A model generated the notes under the pieces. The model saw only the letters and a program-made list of their open reading frames with translations. It made no database searches and had not been told where the DNA came from. This document shows positions 34,621-46,600 of a stretch of DNA of 64,000 bases, one piece after another (position 1 is the stretch's first letter; the number at the start of each line of letters is the position of its first letter). Where the stretch lies: positions 24,447,519 through 24,511,518 of the forward strand of contig NC_019877.2 of assembly GCF_002234675.1 (NCBI RefSeq), in the 5' to 3' direction. Origin of the DNA: Oryzias latipes (Eukaryota; Chordata; Actinopteri; Beloniformes; Adrianichthyidae). The position numbers were made by a program, and so were the translations under genes.

Positions 34621-37600
34621 CTTGCACGCGCGCGTCTTCAGTTCGTGTTGTCATTGTGGGGTTGTGCTCCTTTTCCAGCGTGGTTCAATGGTCGCCTTCA
34701 AATATTTTTGGGAACACGCTTGGAAAAATAAGGAACAAAGTTGACGGTTCTTCTTTTCCTTTCTCCTTCAGATGACAGCAGTGTTTATTTTTGAAGTCAC
34801 ACATTTAAGGAGTATTTTTCCTTTCACGTGGCCAAGTCACGGCTCGTGCAGGTGTTTCAGTCTGATCCTAACAGAAACAAGTCAAAGTGACTTAAGGTTC
34901 AGTGTTCTTCTTTCAATAAAACAATAAAAACATCTTCCTGATCTCTTTATATAATTTCACTCACTTAGCTTTTTGGTGCACGGCGTGCATGGATGCATGA
35001 AGGCACGCACGCGCAGCATAATCTGACTGTGAGCTCATGATGACATGTCAGTTCAGGTAATGAGTTAATAATAGAGCCGCTTTGTTTGCTGCAGGTCGTG
35101 TGCTGATCCTCACTCCTCCTCTTCCACCACAGTGCAGCATCACCAAAGTTAAAGGAAAACTATTCTTCCTGCATCTGAAGAATGTGCACAATGTCTTTTA
35201 CGCATCACCATACTGGCTCTAAACATTTTAAACTGCAATTTGGCTTAAAAATCTGCTTTATCCACGTGTCCAGGTTGTTATTGTTTAGTGCAGAGAAAGC
35301 ATTTTGAAGGCCCTCAAATGCAAAAGGAGAATCTACTCCATCCCATGTAGGAGGCACCAGCATGGATGAAGATCATCTGCTGGACCATTTTAATATGTAG
35401 TTGTTGAGTTAGATCAGTTAGTTCTTATCTATGAGTTCTGGTAAATCGCCTGTCCGTCCTGGGGGAGGATCCCTCCTTCATGTGGACCCCCCTGAGGTTT
35501 CTTCATTTTTTCCGAAATCCGTTTTTTTTAGGAGTTTTTCCCTATAGAAGGAGGGTCTAAGGGCAGGGATGCCAGTTTAGTTTAGTCTGTTTAGTTAAAG
35601 TTTATTATCCTATTGAATTCTATGCATTTATGATCCTTTTTGATAGTATGTTTACCTTACAGTTACTGGTATGAAGCCCATTGAGACGACTGTTGTTGTG
35701 AATTTGGGCTATAGAAATAAAATTGAATTGAATTGAATTGAATTGCAGGGATGTGTCCGTGGTGTATTGGCTCTTTGGACCAGGTAAATGGCGTTTGCTT
35801 ATGCAGGACTCTACTACCTTCCTTAAAAGCCCAAAGCACCCTACAGTCACAGTCCCATTCACCCATGCACACACACATAGGGATGTGACGATAACCGTAT
35901 CACCGCACGTTTTTTTTTTGTTTGTTTTTGTTAAGTTTTGCATATGGCGCGTCAATGGAGCCATAATAAACACATTAAACACATTCATCTTTCCTGATAA
36001 TTGACTTTTTCTGCTAGTCCTGTGTTCAGACTTTCCTTCTTTCTTTCAGACTGTTTTCTCCTTCTCTCCCACCGCTCTCTCTCATAGGCGCGCGCTCTCA
36101 GTGCCTCCGCGCTGCACGTGCCACGCTGCTCCCTTTACACACAGGAGCGCGCTTTCAGAAGCACACAAACTCATTCTACAACAGAAGTTTTCGTCTCGCG
36201 AGGAAATATGACAAATTTACCGCGTTCTAATTGTTAATTTACATTGTATTCATTTCCGTTTCAAGCTGCATGCGTTCTTAAGGGCGCGCGAAACGGCCGC
36301 CCGCCGGAGGATTTTGTGTGTAGGGAGGGGGGGGGGGGGTTATTAGGGTTCACCTTCACTCCAAACATGAACGCGCGCTGTTAGATTTCCATGAATATCA
36401 CTACATGTTTTGTTTGGGAACTATTTTTTGCAGCGTAACGTTACGTGTCTGTATAAACAAAGGCGGAGCCTCCTGGCCCGTGTTCTTCATGGCTACCGGA
36501 AAAGTGAAAAAAGTGTCTGCAGTCTGTTTATTACTGGGCAATATTTAATATTCTGAGAAAATGTGTGTGCCAAAGAGCACGGGTGAAGGCTCGCGTGCAG
36601 CTAGAGAGCGGTCCGCTGCAGAGGGATCAACACGCACCACCAACAAACATGTGCGCACCTTCCTCCTACGTACATGCAGCGCTGACCCACACAGTCACAG
36701 TCAACCCACAACACCTATATGGGCTTTATATATAGTTAGTTCATTAGTTTGGTAGTAGTTAGTTGTTACTGTTATTTTATAATAAAGAATACTACGTTGT
36801 AATTGTATTTTTTTTTTTTTTTTTTGTTTTTTTTTTTTGGGGGGGGGGGGGGGGGGGGCTGCGGTTAACCGCGACACCGCGCCCCCTGGTGGTTCATCAC
36901 CGCGGTGATGAAAAATCCGACACCGTCACAGCTCTACACACACATTCACACAATAATAATAATAATGGATTAGATTAATTGCACTTTTTCTTGGTGCTCT
37001 AAGTGCTTACATTGTGTCCATTATTCATTCACTCCTCATTCGTTCTTGGTGATGTAGCTACTGATGTACCACAGCTGTCCTGGGGCAGACTGACAGAGGC
37101 GTGGCTGCCAGTTTGCGCCTACGGCCCCTGTGACCATCACCGGGACATTCATACACATTCACACACCAGTGGAGCCACAGTGGAGCCACAGTGGAGTGTC
37201 TTGCCCAAAGACACAATAAACAGTTGGCTGGGGGGAGCGGGGATCGAACCACCGACCCTTCGATCAATGGACGCCCCTGCCGCCCCTGATGGTGGCTCTT
37301 CTGCCTAACACTGGCACTATACTACCAGGAGCAATGTGGGCCTCAGTGTCTTGCTCAAGGACACTTCAATAGGCGGGCAGGGCAGAAATCGAGCTGGTGA
37401 TCTTCGGTGATCAGAAGTTCAGAGGCTGACCACTCTACCTCTGCACCACAGCCACCCATGGACTCATCTCCACTTGGGAAAGGTAATCCCAGTGATTCAT
37501 GACTTGGAGATGATATTACATCTTACCTGAGAGGGTCTTGGACCCAGCAGGCTGTTTTCATGTCCCCTCCAGCATGTGATGGGTTGGTCAGTACTGGAGC

Positions 37601-40600
37601 CTGGCTGGCCTTGGTTTGAAACTCTTTCTCCCAGTCGGGTGTCTCTGGAGAAGAAGGGGTTGTCCTTGTCTTTGTCCCGTGTCACACCTCTCTGGGGGCT
37701 GGCTGGTGATCTGCATGCGGGGCGGCCATTGTGTAGAGGTAGATTGGTCGACCTCTGATCGGAAGATCGCTGGTTTGGTTCCTGCCTTGCCCGCCCATGT
37801 GTCAAAGTGTCCTTGGGCAAGACAATGAAGCCCACCATGCTCCTGGTGAGTATAGGTTGGTGTCAGTGTTGGGCATCAGAGCCACTATCCGTAGCTGAAT
37901 GGGACTGTGACTGGAAGCCCTTTGGGCCTTCTGAGAAGTTAGGAAAGCGCTATACAAGTAAACGCCATTTACCATTTATGTTGGAGTTCCAACAGACTGC
38001 TTCTAGAAACGATGGTTGTTGTTCAGGACTCACGAGCAATTTTGAGCCTTTTGTTTGGTCTGTAAGGGAACTTTAGCATGTGTAGCCTTCGACATGGCCA
38101 TGGCCTTCTGGGTCTGTAGCCTTTGTCCGGGCTGGGACTTGTGCTTTCCATGCCTCTACGCTCTTGCGCGATAGTCTGTGTTGTCCTAAGTGGCTGTATT
38201 GGGTTGTCAAGGGGATTAAGGTTCTTTGGGTACTTTTGGGGTGGGGAAGTGGGAGGCCCTTACTGCCTGCTGTGGGCTCTGTGCAGGGGGGTCTGGGGTC
38301 CACACCACTCATTGTACATTTAGTAGAGAGGAAGACTCTAGTAGGCACATTTTTATTTGTACACATCTGCACACATGCAGATAGTTGTATGTGTGCAGTT
38401 AAGTGTGATGTATACAATGTATATTCTTTTTTGATTACGTTTGTTGGTATGAATATACTGTGGTACAAAAATTATTTGTTGGTCACAAATTCTCCAAGTT
38501 GTTCCACTTGAAAACTAGTGGTTGTTCTATAATGTTCATCATAGATACACTTTAACTGTCGGAGACTTAGGCTGCATTTCCACTGCAGGTCTTGATGCTC
38601 ATATCCGATTTTCTGACTATATCCGATTTTTTTGACGACCCGCTTACATCATCTTTTAAAAGTGACCCGTATCCGATTTTTGCATTTACACTATACAATA
38701 CTGAAAATATCAAACGTAGACATCCTGACGACTACGTAGCAGCATTTCCGCCTTCCGCGGACCTCCTTCTGAGTTTTGTGACTGCGGTTGTCATGGAGGC
38801 AACGCAGCGACGAAGGAGGCGTTGCCTTGGGCGCTCCAGAGGGGAGAGGAAAAAAAGGAGGGCTGCTCGGCACTCTCTGAATTTTGAATGAGGAAGTGTT
38901 TGCAGACGTGCTGTACTAACAGTTTGATCCAAGTGTTGAATCTTTCCTGCGCGATGACTTCTCTTTTTCCGACTGTGGTCAGAAACGCACGGGAGATTTT
39001 CTCCTGGGCGAAGGCGGATTCTCCTTCGGGGTTCACTTTCCCGTTCTGAACCCTCAGCCTCCAGAGTGGGTTAAGAAAGACTCCAAAACTTTTGGGGGAG
39101 ACACCTTATTTTTAATTTACGGTTCTCCGACACTCTCCCGCTCCGCGGTCACACCCCCTCTCCTCTCTTAACACACACACCCACACACCACACGCCGTCC
39201 CCATCATACACGCCCCCACTCCGCAACAACACAAGCAAAGATATAACCGGCTTCTAGCCTGTTCCAGAGCAACGCTGTCCTGCTTGATTGGTTACCGTTT
39301 GCGTCCCGACCGGGACCGGACCGGAAATAACAGCGGTTTCCGACTACGGTCTGAAGCCTGAGGCTGACAGGGAACAGCTGACAGCAAAATCAGTGCACAA
39401 AAGCACCTGAATCATGTGATCCCTGTTGATGGTGTCCTGAGTTGACGTCACTGACGTACGCCTCGCATTTACTGGGGAATATCCGATTTGTCTGCTTACA
39501 TGGGACACGCTAATGCATGTATCCGATTCGTATCTGATTTATTTCCACACATGAATGAGGCCTGTATCCGATCTGAGAAAAACGGAATCCATGCGCTTTT
39601 TTCCTGCTTACATGTTCACCGGTCATATCCGATCTGTGCCACATGAGAGGAAAAGATCGGAATTGGGTCACTTGAACCATGCAGTGGAAATGCGGCCTTT
39701 ATGTAAAAAGTAATTCAGGAAATCACACTGATTGTTAAAGTATTTGTATATTGGGGCAGAAAAGTGTTTGATCAATGACAAAAGTTCAGCTGAATATTTT
39801 GTTATGTTACTGTGGTTGTCACTGACAGAGGTCAAACACTTCCTGAAACACTTCCTGTAGATCTTTAGCAGGTTTGCTCTTAAGCTGCGATTTTGGTCCA
39901 TTTTTCAAGAACTGGGATGTTTTGAGGCTGTTGCTCAGCACAGACTTTCATCTTCCTCCACAGATTCTGTATTGGATTGAGGTCCAGAGACTGGCTAGAA
40001 CACTCCAGAACCTTGAGATGTTTCTACATAGCTACTTCTTCTTTGCCTGGGCGATGAGTTTGGAAGACCCAGCTTGTCCTATCCACAATGTTCTTAACAT
40101 ATTAATGTTTTATTTAAGTAATAATCAGTCATCTTGTCCTCTTTGCAGAAAAGCATTTCTTCTCCCATTTTTGTTTCATTTGTGTAACCGGTCGCTCTCT
40201 TCGTTGTGCTGGTTAATTATTTGGCGTGACAATGTTAACTCCTGGAGAGAAGGCTCCCTTTATTTCTGGTAACAAACAGAAAACAATACACTGTATGATC
40301 CTGTCCACTCCAGTTCCTACACAAACAACACACATCAAAATTTAAGATTTAACAGTGAACCCCCAAAATATCTCTCCTAAACCATCAAACCTTGTAATCA
40401 TCACATCACAAGTTAGAAACAAATATTGTTGTAATAATACAAATAAAAATTAACACCAAAAAGGACAATAAACAACAGGATGGATTTGGATAACAAATTA
40501 TGTTATGTAATTTGTAAGCAGGACTGCTTGTGGTTCCTAGAATTAGTCAAAGTACGGTTGGAGGTAGAGCGTTTAGCCACCAAGCCCCTGTCTTATGGAA

Positions 40601-43600
40601 TAAACTCCCAGCTCATGTAAGAGAGGCCGACTCAGTTTCTACATTCAAAGTTAGACTGAAAACATTCCTCTGTGGACAGGCTTATTATCAGACTAGTTAG
40701 TATTTAGAGATTATTTAACTTAATGTTAATTTGTTTAAATTAAACTTAATAACTATTTCTTTTAAAAGGCTGCTAGAAGTTGAAGCTGGGGTAACTATGG
40801 TGCACTGGGGTTCTGTCCTCTTTCCTGTTTTTACTTCTACCCTTCCTATCCTCTATTCTTGATCATTATTCATCATTTAGTTCTCCATGCCTCTGTTTGG
40901 TGCAGTGATTCATGTATTGTCCCTCTTTCCCTCCTGGGGAGTGGGAGTGCTTCCAGACTCCAGTTGGTTCATCCGTGCTCCAGTTCCTGACCGAGTACCT
41001 CGCCTTTGCTCCTGCTCCTACACCTGGCTGTGGTTCCTGCCTCTGGCTCATCTCTGGCTCGTCTCTGCTCTGTACCTGACCGAGTACCTCGCCTTTGCTC
41101 CTGCTCCTACACCTGGCTGTGGTTCCTGCCTCTGGCTCATCTCTGGCTCGTCTCTGCTCTGTACCTGACCGAGTACCTCGCCTTTGCTCCTGCTCCTACA
41201 CCTGGCTGTGGTTCCTGTCTCTGGCTCGACTCGCGCCTTTGACTGTCCCCCCAACCACGGCTGGATGAAGCTCGTCTGCTGGACTTTTATATATGTAGTT
41301 GTAGATTTAGATAAGTTAATTCTTCTCTAAGATTTCTGGTAAATCGCCTGTCCGTCCTGGGGGAGGATCCCTCCTTCATGTGGGCACCCCTGAGGTTTCT
41401 TCGTTTTTTACGGAATCCGTTTTTTTGGGAGTTTTTCCTTACCGCGAAGGGGGGTCTAAGGGCAGGGATGCCAGTATAGCTTAGTCAGTTTGTTAGTTCA
41501 TTTTAGTATTTTTCTATTGAACTCTTTGTATTCGTGATCCTTTTGAGTTCATGTTTTACTTCGAAGCCCATCGAGACGACTGTTGTTGTGATTTTGGGCT
41601 ATACAAATAAAATTGAATTGAATTGAATTATGTTAGGATGATGGGACTCACCTCTCTGACAGGAGATCGTACAGAAAGGGGAGGGCAACAGTACCCTTTG
41701 GATCATATAGGGGGGTCAAAAGAAGAAGGAAGGAGAGGCTATGACTTGGAGTGTAATGCAGCAGTTCGTTAGAGATCTCCCAGGTATGGTAACACTTGAA
41801 CAGATTTTGTGCTATTATAGAGAAAGATAAAAGTTATCCCGGTTACATTTGACCACATGACATTCTCCCAATCCTCCTCTGGATCATTCAGATGCTATTT
41901 GGTGAACTTTACATGGACCTGGACACGTGGTGGTTTGAGCACTGGGACCTTTTGAGCTTCACAAAGTTTGAATCCTCTCCAAACCAGCTCACCTGACCTG
42001 TTGGTCTCGTCCCGCAATCTTCCTTATTTAGTTACAAGACCTCAAGGTACTTAAAATCCTCTACCTGGGGCAGGGGGCGGGGCTCTCCACCCACCTTTAG
42101 AGAGCAATGCCTTCTACTGGAATTTCATAGTCAAATTACATTTTGGAGACAGTTATGTCCGTGTTGTTTCTACCTCAGATAAATAGCAACCCAATGATTG
42201 TAAAGACTCGGCTTTCTTTTTAAAGGCTCATTTGATGAGGATAGCCTGAGGATTTAACTACATTTTATATTTAGATTCTAAAAGTGTCCCATTATAGAAG
42301 CATATGTGTCTCGTATTTCAAAATAAAAGTCATTACCATAAATACTTTTTCATTTTCACAATAAGCTGCATTAGTTGACTCAAACATAAAATGAAAAAAA
42401 AAATACAATTAGAGAAACGGCTTTATTTGTTCTTCTTCGAGAAGAAGAACAAAAAAAGCGGTGCTGTCTTCTTCAACACCCCTCCTTCTGTCCCTTCATT
42501 AAAATAATAAAGAAAATGGTATTTGACATTGATTTAAAAAAAGTTCTCTGGTAAATGTGTAGTAAAATTCAACTAAAAATATCTAATTTGACAAATAAAA
42601 TGGTTGATAGAAATGCTTTTACATTTTCACAATGAGACTGGAGTTCCCATAGAAAACCCAGGAATGTTTGCATGAGGAGAACATGCTAACCCCACATGGA
42701 AAGGCCCAGCCCGGATTTGAACCAAGGCATTAGAGTGCTGACCACTACACTACTAAACTGCAGGGTATAGCAGTAAAGGTAAACAGAAGTAAATAAAGCA
42801 GATAATCGATGGAAAGCAGCGTAAAATACTAGAGAGCAAGACAGGAAAGATATGGCTCTTTATTACCCCGAAACATTTACAGACCTGTGGCTGGAATTTC
42901 TTCACGTGTCCATTTTCACCTTAACAAAGGATCATTACATGTGAAAAGATTGTGTCAATCTTTTATTTGGCAAATCAACTGTGCTCCTCTACCTCCTGGA
43001 ACCTTTGTGATTTTCCTCATCTTAAGAGTTGGGTCATAGCACCCCTGTATCATAAAGTCCCAGGTCGTGTGACCTCATTTGTCCTCTTCAGAGGGCCTAC
43101 TGACTCTTTCCCACCTCCCTTTCTGCTTCTGCACTTGTTCATTCCTGAATTATTGACTGCCACTCTCGTTTTTTTGGGGGGCTTTAACAAAATTCCTCCA
43201 TAAACTCCAGATGCTCCAGAACTCTGCACCACTTCTCTTCTTTGTCCTCCTCCACATTGCTGCCTTCACCTTCTTTCTCCGATAGTCTCCCCCCCACTTC
43301 CCCGTTCCTCTTGTCCATCTCAGCCCCACCAGGAGTAGAAAACTGTTTTTTTTAAAAATCATTCTATGTCCATATCTTGCCTGTTTTTTATATTGTAACT
43401 GTTGATTTTTAATGCTGAATCTAACCCTGTGTGTGGTGTCCTTTGGTGTTTTGAAAGGTACTTTTTAAATAACATGCATTGATTTTTAGTGCCATTTTCA
43501 TTTGATTTAATGCAGAAATCAAAGGATTTGGCTCTCACAGTGTGGCCTGTTTTGTCCGGTCTGTTGATGCCGGTCTATAACGGGATCTTTGGCTCCAATT

Positions 43601-46600
43601 TATTTGTCTACTTAAGTGGACCAATATTAGTCTCTCCAAGATTTTCATGTTTGAAGTTAAGGCAATCAGTCTATAGAGCTTCAGGTCAGAATGATGATAC
43701 TTTATAGGTTCTGGAATGAGACAGAATGTCTTCTATTGTGCTAGAACTTTGCTCTGGTGTGGTTCAGGAGGTGCTGCAGACCCCACATAGCTGAAGAACG
43801 CCTTTGGACTCTGAAGTTATTATCACCTCACCTCCAGCTTTGTTACTCTTCCCCTTTTCCAGCTGCTTTCTCCTGACATGACTGGAGAAATCCTTGTCCA
43901 AAAAATGTTTGAACAAATCCCAAAAATGACCAGCAGGCTAATGTGACATTGAAATAATGGCGAGCTCCCACTCTAGACATGACCTTGACTTCCAGACTAA
44001 TGACCTTGAAAAACGAAAAGTGACCCATGATAGACACTAACATGTAAGAACATTTCAAATATGTGGAAGTTATTGAAATGTGAAATATGATCATAGGAGA
44101 ATTTTTTTCAAAAGTCAGAAATCCGTTTTCCCCCCAGTTCCTTCTTTTATTTGCTTTTTTTCTGCTCAACTCTTGAGCATTTGTGGGAAGCAGCACAACA
44201 CAGACAGGAGCAGATTAAATATGCAAGCAGTAATCCTGGGAGGGTGCAGCTCTTCCTCACATAAAAGCTTAGTCATCCTCTCTGCAGTCTAAGATATTCA
44301 GTTTGGAGTCAATGGAAGCAGCAGGATGAGCACAGATGAAGCACACTATCATAAATCTGTACATTTTGCTGCAGAAATGATCCAATGACATCTGAAGAGG
44401 AAACCCGATGAGATAAAGTCCAGAGAAGGTTGTCAAAACTTTGTTGTTTAGTTGCTTGATGAGTTTTGAGTGGCGCCCTCACCCAAATGCCCATCTAATA
44501 CAAAATAAAGATCTTAGAAGTTGGAGTGGTGGGAGGGTTTAAAGTGAAAGTCTGAGCAAAACACCTGCCTGTTTTCTTTAGCCGCCGTGACGCCCCAGCG
44601 CTGCACCACGGCCACCTCTGATGGGAGAAGAATGAGCAACATTTAGAAAGTCCTTCCATAATCGTGTCCCCTTCACAGAGAAGGCCTCTTTCAGCCAAAG
44701 TGAGACATTCTTGTACAAAGTTCATCTGAAACTTCAGCTGCTCGTGTCATTTGTGCATTAATCACATGCATGCATAATATAGGGGAGCCCTGTACGAGTG
44801 CTGCTGATTTTTGGGTTGTCTGGGCCTGTGGGAGGTCGTAGAGAGGTGAGTGCAGGTGTGTCTCTCAGTTCCATTGAGGCTTGTATGGCGACTTTAAGGG
44901 ACGCAAGGAACATGGTACATACCTTTGTTGTGCATGTTGTAAATGTGTTGTGAAACATTTGTAATAATAATGTAAGATACCTGCTCTTATGATGTACAGC
45001 TGTAAGGTGTCCTTAAGCTGCACTCTAGTAGTAGTAAAGTGTGTGCATTGGGTCCGTCCTGACTGCGAGCACACAGGGTGTCCAGGTGATACGCAAGTCC
45101 ACAGAGGACGCCTGTAGAACGTCTACTCACTACACTCTCTCTAATTTACTACATTTTAATGGTCAGGTTGGAAAGAAAAAGCTCAATCAGTGCACACTTA
45201 TCATTTGATCAGCACCAACAGGCTCCTTGCGCAGTGCACAGGTATTGGGGGGTGAAAAAAGGTCAAATCTATTTGACACGCCTGCGGCTCACCTACTTCA
45301 CCCTTACTTACCCTGAAGTGTTGTGTTTACTCTGACCTGTCGCTCACAGCATGCCTGTAGAAAAACTGCATGAACATTTCTGCTCTACAGGAACACGCAG
45401 CTGTCTACGGTCTTATAATTGAATGGGGGTCACCATGGTGCCCTGTACAGATGTGCCCATTTCACGCCCGCAGACAGCCCTACCCATATAGGCAGTTGTG
45501 ACTGAATCATAACATTGCTCCAGTTATGGTTCTGATCCATCCCAGGATACCAGCCTTTAGAGTGTCTGACAGCAATGAGTGTCCCTCATAACTGAATCAG
45601 ATCATAGACTGAAGCCACTTTATCAGATTAGTTCTGTGATGGTTGCACTTTTAGGTGACGTGTGGTCGGCTGAAGGTGTGTTTGTTAAAAATGCTCGCCC
45701 ATATCAACACCCCAGGCCTGTCTTTGACTGAAGTTAGTGATTTGGTTTGTGTGTGTGTGTGTGATTTGTGAAAGCTAATGCAGATTATCAGGCTTTAAGT
45801 GATCAGTTTAATTGCTGCGTCGTCGTGGGCCTGCCGTCAGCTTCCAGCACTTTGGAGAATTCTTTTGTTCAGGATGCTGCTGCTGCTTTTTCACATTCAT
45901 TCACATAGAAAAGAAAACCTCACAATGTGTCAGTGCAAGTCCAGGATACTTCCAAATGGGTCAAATGAACAATTCCTTAAGGGTCTGCCTACATCCAGGA
46001 TCAGAACTCATCCGTTTAGCCAGGTCTTTCCGAAGGTGAATCTAATGAGCTTGTAACCTCATCAGACAGCAGGGTTTGGATTTGGTTTATTGACAGAAAC
46101 AGACGAGAACAATTCCTAACCTAAAGAAGTATTCAAAGGTGAACAGTGGAGGAAAATTGATAGTCTGTCCTCATTGTACATTTATTTTAGCAGTGAGGGA
46201 TAGAAAATCACACAGAAAATAAAAAAAATAATTGTCTTTAAAAATGTATATATTTGATTTGCGTTTCATTGATGGACGTAAGTCTTTGAACCCTATTGCT
46301 GAAAAAACTTGGTTGGTACTTAGTGGCTAAAGCCTTCTTCTCAGGACAGAGGTCAGAGGAATTTTTTTGTTGATGAGCAGGTTTCTGCACATATCAGGAA
46401 TTTTGTCCACTTTTCTTTACACATGACTCTTAAATCGTTAAGATTTGGTGGCTGTTGCTTAGCTACTCTAAGCTTCAGCTTTTTCAATAGGTTTTCTATA
46501 GGATTGAGCTCCAGAGAGCACCTGGACCACTCAATGACCTTGATATGTTTCTTCTTCAGCCATTGCTTGGTTGTCTTGGCTGACTGTTTTGGTTTGTTAT

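Noticed and set aside
36060-36310. CpG-rich patch considered as a promoter
   Set aside because: It lies inside a hAT-like element with terminal repeats and target duplications, so the composition is explained by the transposon.
40887-41254. Repetitive ORFs and a CRISPR-like spacing of repeats
   Set aside because: A direct tandem repeat without spacers, inside an L2 3' UTR; neither a gene nor a CRISPR array.
42632-42766. tRNA-like A and B boxes, considered as tRNA genes (also at 37715 and 61290)
   Set aside because: They do not fold as complete tRNAs by eye and are followed by SINE bodies; they are SINE heads or remnants.
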